A DNA stretch of 64,000 bases from contig MNCI01001938.1 of NCBI GenBank assembly GCA_015680685.1, positions 32,336 through 96,335 of the forward strand. Reading direction: 5' to 3'. The stretch's first letter is position 1; the number at the start of each line of letters is the position of its first letter. The stretch is from Gnetum montanum (lineage: Eukaryota; Streptophyta; Gnetopsida; Gnetales; Gnetaceae). Below, one piece after another: positions 36,776 to 49,107 of the stretch. The position numbers and the translations under genes were made by a program. Under the pieces are notes generated by a model. That model was not told where the DNA came from, did no database searches, and was given only the letters and a program-made list of their open reading frames with translations.

Positions 36776-38752
36776 ATGGATTCCGCATATGCAACCACAG
36801 CTGCCATGACAACAACCGATTCGGGTGCCACATCTGTGAATCCCATCGCCGCCACCGGGCCAGCTTCTGGCATTATAGGACCTCAGGGAGATTACAGGGC
36901 AAAGATCTTGTATTCACCCTCGTGACTCCTGAAGAATATAATTTCATTTGTGTCAAGATCCAGGCAAAGCTTTCCCTTAGCCGAGCCGAGATTGAAGCAA
37001 AACGAAATTTTGAGCTGGTCCATAGAGGGGGCCAAGACTTCATCCCTACCGCCTATGACATTATTCCCTTGATTGAGCATTATCACGAACTCCTGACTCA
37101 ACTGGTTATGGCTAAGAGTCAGGCTACGCGATCCATGCTAGAACCTCAGAACAGGGAGCAAGAGAATGATGAATTTGTGGCCCAGTCCAAACATTCATAT
37201 CACACTCTTAGTCCCCATATGTACATAAATCCCTTGTTTCCTCTCGCAGGAGAAGCCGCCCACCTTAATCCAGCCATGACCGCTCAAACTCACATTCATG
37301 TCGTCCCACCAGCCACTATGCAATCATCAGTCCTGCAGGTGCAAATGCCATCCCAAAACAACATGGGGGCAGCCTCATCGCCACACATAATTAACATTCT
37401 GTCGGTGGTACCTGCATCCACCACACCCTATTACATCCCCCAAGTGCAACCTCATGCCATGCCTACAACCCGCCCGGTACAAAATCTGGTGCAAACCTTT
37501 CTGGTGCAACCCTTTGCAAGGCAACAGATCACCATGATTGCTCAATCATAGCAATCCATTCAAGAACCCATGACTGGTCAGTGGATCTCACCCATCTCAC
37601 ATAATCAATTCGTGTTATACAATGCGCAACCCTTAGCTGCACCCACCACGCATGTCCCACAATACCCTTACAATCTTCCTATGGACCTGGCAACAGCCAA
37701 TCTCTCTGCTCAGCCTGGTGGGTGGTCTTTTCCATAGGAACCCCCAACCGTGGGGGTAGCCCACGTAGTACCACCTGTCATCCAAGCCATCTCTCTGTTT
37801 TTGCTACCTGACACTGCCTTCTCAGTTCAACCTCCTGCTCCTCCTGTGCAGACTTCTTCATCACCAAGTCTGGACCAAGCCTTCTTACTTATTTAGACCC
37901 TTACTGAGGAATTCAAACACCTTAAAGCTACTGGTTCTAATACCATACAGATCATGGATTTCTATCAGGATGATCCCATGAGTCTAACAATTCCTATGTT
38001 GTCGTTGCCCTCGGGGATGTCTCTACCTCATTTCACCAAATATAACAGGGAAGGTGATCCCAATGCCCACCTGGTCACCTTTAGGTCCGAATCCTTGCTA
38101 TTACAATAGTGTCCACATACTATTATACATGTCTTTGCCATGTCTCTGGCAGGTCAGGCTTTGGACTGGTATCGAGCCCTCCCTCGTTCTTCCATCTCAA
38201 CCTTGGAAGAACTTCTAACACAGTTTTTGACTTGTTTTAAGTACAATTTAAAACTAGAGGTCACATTAGATAAACTCATGGGGGTGAAGCAAGACCCACT
38301 CGAGCCAGTCCAAAATTTTATACAACGATGGAGCACCACTCTGAACAAAATCCGTGAGCCTATCGTGGAAGCCCACTTGTTGGCTATCTTCAAAGGAGCG
38401 GTTAATGACTTCATCAAGTCTAAGCTATATTACCTTGGCCCTAGCAACTTGAGTCAGGCTTTTGCCCAAACTAAGAGCATCCAGGATGTTGCAGAGGCTA
38501 GCAAAGACCCGACATATGTAGCATATAAAAATGCTAACAACAAGGGTAAGGAAAAAGGTAAAGCAACAACAACGACGGTAGCTACGCTGGATGAAGGTGC
38601 TAAAAACAAGAACAAGAAGGCACTCGCAGTGTCCCTCGAGACTATAGCTAGCACAAGTAGCACTAGCCAAGACACACCTACCCCTAAAAAGCCCCCCAGC
38701 CAAAGTCAAAATTTGAGCATAAAGATCACTCAAAGTATACAGCCCTGCCTGT
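36776..38752 (+). pseudogene. Element G gag
   Basis: Virus-like particle protein. The first ATG at 36776 (MDSAYATTAAM) is in a different frame from the body; an indel near 36880-36895 separates them, after which DLVFTLVTPEEYNFI opens the main frame. Parts: N-terminal helix-rich segment (AEIEAKRNFELVHRGG), long Pro/Gln/Met/Thr-rich middle (about 37190-37850), IMDFYQDDPMS (about 37955), and capsid-like domain (SLAGQALDWYRALPRSS, 38140 onward; FKGAVNDFIKSKLYYLG; DVAEASKDPTYVAYKNA). A Lys/Thr-rich tail ends at 38752. Four in-frame TAGs (37549-38107) look like former CAG codons. Confidence 0.85.
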
Positions 38753-39716
38753 AAAACATTTGGAACTATTGAAATAATTATTAGGGGCAGGATACATTTA
38801 GAATAAGAAGGTATCCAAAGAAGCTCTCCAGCGTCATAGGCATCATTGTGAATTGCTAAAGAACCCTTCTTTAGCCTTACCTAACGAACCACCAGTGCCG
38901 AGGTCTTTTAGGCTGGACCATTTTTGTGACTACCACCAGTTGTGTGGTCACGACACTGATTACTGCTAGGCATTGAAAGATGACATTCAACGCATGATTG
39001 ATGATGGTTCCCTGAAACTAGATGGTAGTAGTCCAACCCATCCTGAAAACCAAGCGTTGCATGTGTACAAGGACCCGTTAAATGCAAATAACGCACTGTA
39101 CACAATCAACGTGGTAAGTATGGACGGTGAAGGAAAGGTACCACCTAAACAGCCCTTCATTTTATGTGTACCTAGTACTTCACCCCCGCGGGCAAACTCT
39201 TCACCGGCAGCTAGCGGTGTCCCAAGGCCACCCTTTGTTATCTGAGCATCCTTTCTAGCTTTAACTCAGCCTCATGCTAATAGTAAAGTCGCGGCCATGT
39301 CTGTGCCTACCCCTAGGGCACCTTTTATCCTTAGGGTGCCAAAACCACCGGTTTCTCCTTTTACGCAGGGGCAAGCTTCTAGCCATCACGATCAATCGCC
39401 ACCAAATAACAAAAGAGAAGGAGACACATCAGTCAATGCCACCAAAAACCATAGTACATTAGGCTTCCCTAAGCCCAGGCCCTTGGCCTTTGTCCCTACA
39501 CCTATGCCTTCTAGGCAAGACAAGGGTACAGAAACATAGCCACCCCCCCTTGGCAAGAGGAAACGCAACCCTCTGATTGGTGCTATTCTGACTCGGGAGA
39601 TCTGTCTCTTAGGGCGAATGGAAGAAGAGAGAGGGGATAAACAACCCAACCGAGAATGGGACCTCCTCGATGCATTTACGCAGGTCAAGTAGGCTCTGAA
39701 ATAGAAGAACATAACG
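38753..39716 (+). pseudogene. Element G nucleocapsid knuckle and linker
   Basis: In the +2 frame relative to gag. Around 38920-38970 it reads CDYHQLCGHDTDYC, a C-X2-H-X4-H-X4-C zinc knuckle with all four ligands kept, followed by a TAG and ALKDDIQRMIDDG. This knuckle type is familiar from Tat-clade gag. Then follows a Pro/Ser/Thr-rich linker with TPRAPFILRVPKPP. Stops at 39243 and 39537. RNA binding is inferred from the knuckle. Confidence 0.75.
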
Positions 39717-40418
39717 TTGAGCCTCTATGATCTGCTTATGACATCCCAAAAACACCGTGAGTCTATGGTACCAGTGGATGAAAGCTTACCAGCAGAAGAG
39801 GAAGTGATACATGCTGTCATGCTTCCTTCCGCCGTTGAGCAACCTAAACCAACCCCACTGATGTTTCATGATAAATCCATCAAAGATGATCTAGAGAAAG
39901 GTCAAGTAACGATAGAACCCATGTTTTTCACCATCCCGGTTGGTCAATATCGGATTCGGAGGGTGCACGTTGATGATGGCACGGCTGCGAATGTCATCCC
40001 TTATCCTATAGTGGATAAGTTGGGCCTGGTCGACTAGATCAGTCCTACCACGAAATCATGCCAAAAGTCATTCAACGGGGCGTGGGTGCAAGTCAAGGGG
40101 ATGATGCATATCGAATTTGTGTTAGGGGATCAATTCCTAACAGACGCCACATTTCTCGTTGTCGAGGAGATGCTCGATTTTAGCCTAATCCTGGGGAGGT
40201 CCTGGTTAGCCCATCTGAGGGTAGTTTTGTCACCAATACATCAAGAGATACATATCCCTTACGCAGGGGGAGAAGTTATAATACAAGGTGATGAAATAAC
40301 TCCTAGGACTGTCAACAACATAGAGGAGGAACGAGGTTTGGAGATCGAGATGCCCGAGAGCCAAACTCATGTCCGAACTCCTGAACAAACCGAAACAAAT
40401 GATGACAACCTAGCCTAG
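39717..40418 (+). pseudogene. Element G aspartic protease
   Basis: Polyprotein-processing protease. MSLYDLLMTS opens the conserved stretch; RRVHVDDGTAANVIPYPIV (about 39958-40015) is the active-site loop with Asp and Gly kept, KLGLVD follows, then a TAG at 40036. LILGRSWLAHL (about 40187-40220) is the second motif and HIPYAGGEVIIQGDE the conserved end, with an acidic tail to the stop at 40416. Only one stop interrupts about 230 codons. Confidence 0.82.
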
Positions 40419-40762
40419 GCTGACCTACCATTTCAAGAAGATGGTATGGAGGAGTTAGATCACAAATCCCCCGACCCTTACGCAGCATTGAACGTAAAGA
40501 CCATCAAGAAATAATTGCGAATTAGCGATTGATCTAAGTGGCATTTACGTGCATCATCATACTTCCACTAGCATTCCGCTTATACTTATCAGGTCCGATT
40601 GATAGTTTTCCTTAATATACATACATATATTTACACTTTTTGTCCATTACACTATTTACATTCCTCATTTTACGCTACCTACGCTCCTTGACTGTTATTA
40701 GTCATATTAGCACAGTTACGCAGGTATCTACATTTTTATCAATTACACTTCTAGACTTACAT
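40419..40762 (+). other. Spacer after protease (G)
   Basis: Non-coding. GAACGTAAAG near 40490 and CAGGTCCG near 40590 are weak donor-like sites; neither is shared clearly with B. Confidence 0.35.
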
Positions 40763-40925
40763 AGATGGCCCGCAATGGCCTAAAACTAGTGATGGCCCGC
40801 AATGGCCTAAAACTAGTGATGCCCTACAATGGCCTAAAACTAGTGATGGCCAACAATGGTCTAAAACTAGCGACAGCCCGCAACGGCCTAAAACTAGTGA
40901 TGGCCCGCAATGGCCTTAAAATAGC
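40763..40925. repeat. Tandem array 1 of G, 27-bp unit x6
   Basis: ATGGCCCGCAATGGCCTAAA followed by ACTAGTG, six units. As 27 is divisible by three it gives an open nine-codon repeat, which I regard as incidental since B has irregular spacing. Lies between the convergent gag-protease and antisense genes. Confidence 0.9.
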
Positions 40926-41127
40926 AATTCCAGTCTACAGCAACGCAACCCATCCAAAGCCTTACACCAACTCTGTTTACGCTTTGCATAAATAAAGACA
41001 TAAAACTAAAAAAATAAGATACAAATAAAATAACATTTAAAAGCATACAGAAAATCTTTGAATAATCTTGCCAACACTCGTATTTCCATTTTCCAAATGC
41101 ATAAATAAAATCGTGCGTAAACCGCAA
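40926..41127. other. 3' flank of antisense gene (G)
   Basis: AT-rich sequence after the antisense stop. On the minus strand it would be its 3' UTR; no firm poly(A) signal chosen. Confidence 0.4.
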
Positions 41128-44100
41128 TTATGCATTCCCCCTAGTACCGTTGTCACCCGTATCCCTTAGGTCTGCCTCTAAGCCTAAGTAATCATCCTCA
41201 AGTGGGCCATCCCTTCCAGAAGGTATTCCTTCATGAGGAATATCATCTTCACGGGGTCCTCATGCTAACACTGGGTTCTCAAGAGGACGGTCTACATCAT
41301 TACGCTCTTCCTCCTGTACTTGCTCACCAACCTATTCACCTTCTTCATCCACTCCTTGTACCTATACACAGTAAATACATAAGGAAAAGCCGTAATAGGA
41401 TAAATCAGAAAATTTAAAGTCAATAACACCCAAACTCACTCGCGATGGTCCTGCCCTTGCAGCAAAGGGGAGCTAATCTAAACCGACCCATAGGTGCTGC
41501 ATAATCTCATCTTCGGTTATTTAGACCATACTCCATTCCCCAGATCAGTTCCAGCCTTCACCTTCCCTTTCTCCACACTAGTCCATTAGTGTGGTTCAGG
41601 GAAGAAAGTAGGGATTGTAGTCTTGCCCCCAGGAAGAGTAATCTCTCTTTCCGAGGACGCGCTTACTATCACCTACTCTTGGAACTTCTCGAAGGCTTTA
41701 AGTGCGTTGATGACATCGAGGAAGACCCGCAAGGATTGAAATTCGACGGTGGAGTCTCTATAATGCTGACGATAAGCGAGACTTTCTCGCTTATATAGAT
41801 GCTTGTGAATCTTTCTCCTTATGTCCCCACTCTTGCACACTTGTGCAAAAATCCCTCTAGTCTTGGCTTTTCTAGGCCAACAGCTCTATTTGCATCCTCT
41901 ACTCCACCAATTCTCGACTGGTTTGCACACTGTTCCTGACCGCGGTCCAATAGCAAGTGTAGTCAATAATAGCCATATTCCAGTCTTCTTCACCCATTCC
42001 CTACACCTGTAGGAATTCACACTGCAATCTTAGGTCTCCGACCTCTTTGGTCAAGGATGCCTTTTCCTTCTCTGACCTTTGCAGTCTCTTCCAGAGGTCT
42101 TCATTGACACTCTGACTCTTCCACAAGGAGCACGTCGAGCGTAACGCACATTTACATATTTCCTCATAAATGTTGCATGGCATGACCACCCCATCTGATG
42201 AAGGCTCCACTGTGTCCAAGTCAATGGGCTCCGTAGGATCCCATTGAAGGCGAGCTCTTGATAACAAACATTATCAAGCGTAAATAAAAAATTACAACTG
42301 TATAATAAAATAAGCGTACAGTAGCAGTAACATACCAGCTCCAGGAGCTATGCGCTCGAGGTGCTCGATCATATCGCTGACAATGCCTTCCATGAAGGCA
42401 AACTTATCAGGAAATTCTCCCAACGCTCTGCTTACAAAGGCGGACGTGGATGCATCCAGTTCATCTGTAGCGTAATTAAGTCAAATTTTCTATACTTATT
42501 AACAGAATTCCTACAAAATTCTTAATACACTAACCTATCCCTGATGTAGTAGGGGGTGCGTCAATGTTTTCCACCTCCTCTCTCTCTTCACGCACAAAGT
42601 TCTGTGCATCATTTATTCTAACAGCCGGGGCCTCCTCTTCCAAAACTGGGGTCCCTTTTCCACGCCGTAATACCACTGCCCTTGTTTCAAGGGTCAATCG
42701 CTCTGTAGACCTCACTGTTCATGGCACATAACACATCTAAGCAATTCAAAGTACCTTGAATAACGTTGAGTAACACAATAATTGCAATAACTTTCACTAC
42801 GCCTTTACACTTACCATGCGGAGGTTTACTCCGCTAAACTCTGACTTGCATAGTCCTATTTATGCCACCCACTAGTTCCTCAGGCGTCTCGGTTAAGCGA
42901 GGCCATTTTCACTGAACCGAGGTGTCCACTATTTCTGCCGCTAGGCACTTTCCCCACAACGCATCACCAGTGCAAGTGGGAATCACCCCACCTACACTGT
43001 CAGGACCTCGCACTCGAGGCATTGCCAAATCCCTTGTCGTTATAGACTGAGACTCCCCAATTCCCTCTGGAGGATCCTGTCCTCGGGTAGTGCTAAAAAT
43101 ATGGAAAATCCAAGGTTTGTATAGCTGGTCTCGGTCTTGCTACACCCAGATCCCATTCCTTTGGACAACCAAAAATTTGGCAAAACGTCAGAGGCAAGCT
43201 ATGAAGAAGGCGAAGTGCACATTGAAACAAGACTCAAGCTTCTAGCGGAGCCTGATCATTTCAGTGCGTAACCCCTCAGCGAAATAGCTTGCCTAGTCGA
43301 ACTGGGTTCCTTCCTCCATAACCTCCTGCATGATATGGGTCTATTCTATGGTAAAGAACCTCCCCTGCGAGAGTGTTTTGGGGAAAGCTCGAGCCCGGAA
43401 GAGGGGATAAATAGTCTGGAAAATTTCTAGTTTGATCTTTTTGCAAGGGATCCCCTTGGGTTCCTTCTTGGTCCCCAACCACTCCTCCAGCTCTTCTTGA
43501 CATTTGACACTCTTCTTCGCTTTTTCCTCTATGGGAAGACCATCAGAGGGGATGCCGAAGAGGTCAGCAAACAGCTGAGCATCGATATCAAAATTTAGAT
43601 GCACGTGATGCACGCACGTGCAAAAACACTCAGCCCTCTTGCTGAAGGAGTTGACCAGGGTTAACATTTCACTGGCAGGGACATCAGGAGTTACGACTAG
43701 AAATAAATGCATTAGCCTCGCTTCCCGCAGCTTGGTGACCAATGCAATTGGAGCCGCCGCGTGGCCGAGCCAGCGTTGTGCCTCCTTAATGTCACCATAG
43801 CAGAAAAGGAGGGTATTCGCCTTACGGTCGGAAATTGTAGTGGTAATCTCCTGGGATTCCCTGACTAAACAATGTAAGACACATGTCTAAGTAGCAAAAA
43901 CACTAATACGCAACATTTTAAAGACAAAATACAAAAAATCTAATATCCTGTAAATAACAGTAGCAACAAAACCTTACCAGGGCCAAATGACAAAGGAAAT
44001 GGAGGAAGTTTCCTCTGCACGTCCGCGATGATAAGGGGCGGGTCCAAAGTCCATTCTTCATGTAACCACTCAAGGTTCTGACAGTTCTTGAAAGAGTCAG

Positions 44101-45200
44101 CATAACGGGTGGGATACTCGTGAATGTCGAAAGACATCTGCCCCATTACACCGGCGCATACGTTGCTGGTAGAGGTAAACTCCTTTATCGCGGTTTCAGT
44201 CCAGGTCAATGTATCACCATTGCCTACTAATCCTTTTTCGTTAATGAAAAACCTGTATCATATGACACAATATTATCTTACACATTACAAAATTCAGGCA
44301 TTAGAAACATATTGACAATACCGCCAGTAAAACAACTTACCCGCCTGAATAATACATTGTGCCTAGTGGGTTCTGAAAGTAAGTTGAGACATGACGGGCC
44401 ACGAACAAAGTGTTGTATGCATGGTAACAGCTAAACCTGGCCATTTCCCAGATCCAACTTAAGCGCCTCAACCCTCTGGCGCTAAGTTCACGGTCTTGGG
44501 GACGACCAGTATCTAAGGCCCCGTCTGTCAAGAAAGCTAGGATTCCCTACATAGAACCCACTAACAGGTGCTCTAAAATAGCGCCATCCACATCCCCTGA
44601 TAGATGCAACTACAAAATATCACTTTAGTTACACAACAAAAACTACATAAGCTCTAGCGCATCCCTTTGGAACCATATAGCCATCCCCTGCAGCCGAGTC
44701 TGAGGGGGAGGAACATTGGGTACGATCGGGTTTATACAACATAAAACCCTGACTATGTCTAAGAAGATTAAGACAGGTTTGAACATAATATTGTACAAAA
44801 AAACATAAACACATTATCGTCTAGATTTCGATTCCATGCTTAAAATAGGAAATTTACAAATTACGTGCTAGCTATACAGCCGAAATCGCCTAAACCCTTG
44901 TAACAGTACAAGGTTGTCCTTGACAGCGGCAATAGATGCAATACTATTGTATAAACCCTCATTTTAACGTGAGGTACATGGCCTAAAAATCTAATTTACG
45001 TAGAATGATGCACAACGAATAAACATCACAAAGAAGAAACATATCACAGAAAGCAACACAAACAAGCCGAGGATGGCCTACTGATTCAGGGGAGCGACAT
45101 CCCTCACTTCAACCAAAGCCTACGAAGCATGCTGCAGGCTCCCTTGTACCTCGTCTATCTTAGCCAATTTCACATTCTTCCCTCTTACTTTCAGTGCCAT
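41128..45200 (-). pseudogene. Antisense spliced gene of element G (between PR and RT)
   Basis: Product unrecognised. Minus-strand exons inferred by eye: 44596-44341, 44252-43978, 43864-42815, 42714-42535, 42464-42336, 42254-41440, 41361-41128; introns of 88, 113, 100, 70, 81 and 78 bp, all GT-AG. The reading frame passes correctly across all six junctions (phases 2,1,1,1,1,0). A further 5' exon is likely, with candidate ATG at 45200-45198. The protein, about 900 residues, contains CYHAYNTLFVARHV, SFDIHEYPTRYADSF, LMHLFLVVTPDVP, NSFSKRAECF, LFADLFGIPSDGL, FAFMEGIVSDMI, LQWDP, DLWKRLQRSEKEK (probable coiled coil) and an acidic tail ending at 41128. About fifteen in-frame stops, mostly TAG/TGA, and probably two compensating indels in the 42254-41440 exon mean this copy is dead. 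No transmembrane segment or catalytic motif recognised. Confidence 0.75.
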
Positions 45201-45594
45201 TGTTGCAGTCTTCACACCTTCACGCCTTCGCAAATAACACGCTGCAATGTTTTGCTCTTTCTTCTTCTCTCTGCGACAGCTGAGAATTCAAGTTTGTGAT
45301 AGCCAACAGGCCATTTTCAAAAAGAACTGCCTACTTATATGTGAAATTAACTGACTTGATGCCCGATTAAAATGAGACTTTCGTAAATGCTGGTATCAGC
45401 ATAAGACGGAACCCGAAAATCAAGGCATTAATGCGACGGATATCGCATGCGCCACTGTCCGAAATAATGTTAAACTACCACACCTTATCGCCTCGTAATT
45501 GGGTAGCATTAATTATGGGTTGTTCACAATATTCAAAATTCAGTTAGCTTTTCACACTCGACAACACCGCATCATGCTTTCCCCTAATCATTTA
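45201..45594. other. Pre-RT spacer (G)
   Basis: Between the antisense gene start and RT. GATTTTGCAAG just after 45600 is acceptor-like and matches the position of TTTTGACTAG in B and CTTAACCAG in X. No U3-like array as in B. Confidence 0.4.
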
Positions 45595-48500
45595 CGCATT
45601 TGGCGATTTTGCAAGACGGTTGGCAAATGTATGCAACTTTTTCAGCACCCCTGGCTTTAACAGGTCCATACAGGAGAGTAGTTAGACAATTAGATTTTAC
45701 ACTAGTAGAAACTAGCGCTTTCCTCGATGACGTAATCATAGCCATGTCGGAAACATCTCCAGAATGGCCAAAACAATCGACGCACATGCTAGACCTGGAG
45801 GCTGGAGACATAACCGAAGACACCCTCAGCGAGGTTTCTATCGTTACGCATAAAGGTGAGTCCAAAACTCTTAAGGTTAGTTCTCTACTAGACCAAAAAA
45901 TGCATGACACTATAAAACAGGTCCTCCAGGACAACGTCATAGTATTTGCATGGTCATACGAAGACATGCTAGGACTAGATCTGAGGTTAATTCAACATAA
46001 CATAATCTTAGACCTGCATATCAAAGCGGTTAAGAAAAAAGCACGAAAAATCAAACCAGAGATCGTGCTAGCGGTGCGTGATGAGATCACCAAACTATAT
46101 CAGGCTGGTTTCATCCGTGCGGTCGATTACTCGGATTGGATGTCTAACATTGTAGTTGTTTTAAAGACGATCAGAAGCATACACATCTATATAGACTTCT
46201 AAGATTTAAACAAAGCCACAATCAAGGATAACTTTCCACTACTGAGTATTGACCAACTAGTCGACACAATAGCTGGGCATGCACTTCTATCCTTCATGGA
46301 TGGATTTTCAGGCTATAAAGAGATTCGCATCAACCTAGAACATCAATTGACCACAACATTCATGACGCCCTGGGGCACCTTTTTCTATACCATGATGCCT
46401 TTTGGCTTGAAAAACGCCAGAGCAACGTATCAACAGGCTATGACATACATATTTAGTGATTACCTCCTAGGAACACTAAATGATTATGTTGATGATATAG
46501 CTATTAAGTCTATGAGATCAAAAGATCATCCAGAGGACCTAGAGTTAGTACTTAAAAGATGCTCCAAATACGACCTCCGGCCCAACCCAAAGAAGTGCAT
46601 ATTCGGAGTCAAAACTGGATGCATGCTGGGGTTTGTGGTGTCAGAAACCAGCATACGAGTAGACCTTGATAAGGTCAAAGCCATTGTCGAGTTAACGCCT
46701 CCCACAGATCTCAAGCAATTACACAGGTTACAAGGACGATTACAGTATATCAGGCAGTTCATCTCAAGATTAACAGATAAACTACACCCTATGCAACATC
46801 TCCTTAGGAAAGGTGTTAATTTCAAGTGGACAGACGATTTCCAACGTGCGTTTGATAGCCTAAAATAGGAACTTCAACACTTGCCAATGGTATTCCCGCC
46901 ACAAAGGGATCAGTCGTTCTACATCTACCTTGCGACCTCGGACATAGCCTTAGCGAAATTACTCTATCAGTAGAGAAGCGATGGGTCAGAAGTACCCATC
47001 TACTACTTGAGTCATGCCCTATGTGCGTACGAAACAAGGTACAACGAAGTAGAGCGTAATTGCCTAGCGTTAATGTTTACACTAAAGAAATGTAGGCACT
47101 ATCTCTTCCATAGCCAGGTGAACATTATCTGTAAAAATAACATCCTTAGGGCCATTACGCATAATCTATACGAAAGTAGTAAAATAGCTCGTTGGAAAGC
47201 TATCATGGCAGAATTCAATCTGCATTACATTGGTTAATCTTCTATGAAAGGCCAAGCTATAGTTGACCAATTAATAAGATCGCCTATTAACAGTCAAGCA
47301 ACCATAGAGCCTAAATTTCCAGATAAACATGTACATAGTTTAAGCCCTGTTCTAACAGGCCCCGAAGCAACGTTATATTTTGACAAAGCTTCAACCATTA
47401 GAGGCGGCAGTGCTGCCATAGTCATTACGCTATCACCTAAGGATGTGCATCTTCACGCTTACCTCTTGACCTTTCCTTGTATGAACAATGTGGCAGAGTA
47501 CGAGGGACTCCTCAGGGGATTGTTAACTGCCAGAGAACTTGATGTTCGACACCTGGTAATTAGGGGTGACTCGATGCTTGTTATTAATCAAATCATAGGA
47601 GTCTACACTTGCAAGGCTGCATATTTACAGCCCTACTGCGATATGGCTAAAGATCTTCTGAAGCGGTTCACAACCATCAATGCCCAGCATGTGCCATGCA
47701 ATGGTAACACATTGGCTGATGCACTGGCTACATTAGCCTTAAACGTGCCGTCGCACCTATTCGACACCTGTCCCACATTAATAATAGATTGCACAGACTC
47801 TATCACTTAGGCGGCACAAATATCTTCACTTCTCGAGGATAGAACGCTAGAGTGGTACGACCACATTAAAGCTTACCTCTTGCATGACGAACAACCGCAC
47901 GAGTTAACACGTGCGCAGAAAGACATTATTCGCAGGTGAGCTAGGCAATACGTCATCATAGGAGATAGTACCCTTTGTAGATGCTCTTTTGATGGAGTAC
48001 TGCTTACTTGCGTTAACAAAGATCAGGCACAACGTATAGTCGATGAAGTCCACGAGGGATTATGTGGAGGACACGTAGCGCCACGAGCCATGACTTCTAA
48101 AATCCATTGCTTAGGGTATTATTGGCTGTACATGGAAAAAGATTATCTTACAAAGGTCAAATCATGCGACACGTGTCAACGTTATGCGAACCTTATACAT
48201 GTGTCACCTATAGAACTACATACGACCCAGATCACATGGCCCTTCCAACAATGGAGACTAGACATCATAGGGCCCATCACACCAAAGTCTTAAGCATATC
48301 ATAGCTTCATCATCACAGCTATTGAGTACTTCACGAAGTGGGTGGAAGCCATCCCTTTACGGAAGATTACATCTCAACAGGTCTCTCATTTCATCTTGGA
48401 CAATATCGTAACCAGATTTGGCCTCCCACTGACTATCGTGACCGACAATGGGACCCAATTTAGTAGTATGGAAACCAAACCTTTCTATGAAAATCTTGAC

Positions 48501-49094
48501 ATCAAACAATCTTTTTCCTCGCCTTATTACTTGCAAAAGAATGGTCAAGCTGAAGCAACGAACAAAGTCATTATCAATCTACTCAAGAAAATGCTCGACA
48601 ACAACAAGAGACAGTGGCATGAAAAGATCCTCTATGTGCTATGGGCATATCGTACCACATGCAGAACAGCTACAGACAGTATGCCCTATAGCCTAGTCTA
48701 TGGATCCGAGGCGGTGCTGCCCCTCGAACTACAAGTTCCTTCTCTGCGAATGGTCCTCTCCATGATTATAAATGAGGCTCAACACACCGAGTCTCGAATC
48801 ATGGATTTGGATTCAGTAGAGAAGAAGCAAATACATATGCTTGATACCATCAAAAAGTATCAAGATAAGTAGAGGCAGAAGCACCGTCATAATCTTCAAC
48901 AACATCCTATCAAGAAGGGAGATTTGGTTCTCAAGGCTGTTCGCGAACCAGTAGGCATGTTTTCTGCAAACTAGGAGGGCCCTTTCTTGGTAGCTGATGT
49001 GTATGGCAATGGCGCATTCAAGATAGCAGATATCAATGGCAACGAGTTACCGAATCCCATGAATCATATATATCTGAAGCAGTACTACATTTAG
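45595..49094 (+). pseudogene. Element G RT, RNase H, archaeal-type RNase H and integrase
   Basis: One uninterrupted frame of about 1165 codons with nine internal stops and no frameshift. Lead region WSYEDMLGLDLRLIQHN; RT: FMDGFSGYKEIRI, TPWGTFFYTMMPFGLK, NDYVDDIAIKS with the YVDD box intact. RNase H: FYIYLATSD to KAIMAEFNLHYI. Second, archaeal-type RNase H (about 47370-47745): YFDKAST, AEYEGLLRGL, IRGDSMLV, NTLADALATL, all four acidic residues kept. Integrase: EVHEGLCGGHVAP, CDTCQ, RLDIIGPITP, TDNGTQFSS, NGQAEATNK (D, D, E kept), LVYGSEAVLPLELQ, ending LKQYYI, stop at 49092. The double RNase H is characteristic of the Tat lineage. No chromodomain. Confidence 0.92.
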
Positions 49095-49107
49095 CTGCAT
49101 ATCCAGT

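Noticed and set aside
40765-40995. 76-codon ORF of nine-residue repeats
   Set aside because: Product of a 27-bp array; the B array is irregular and not open.
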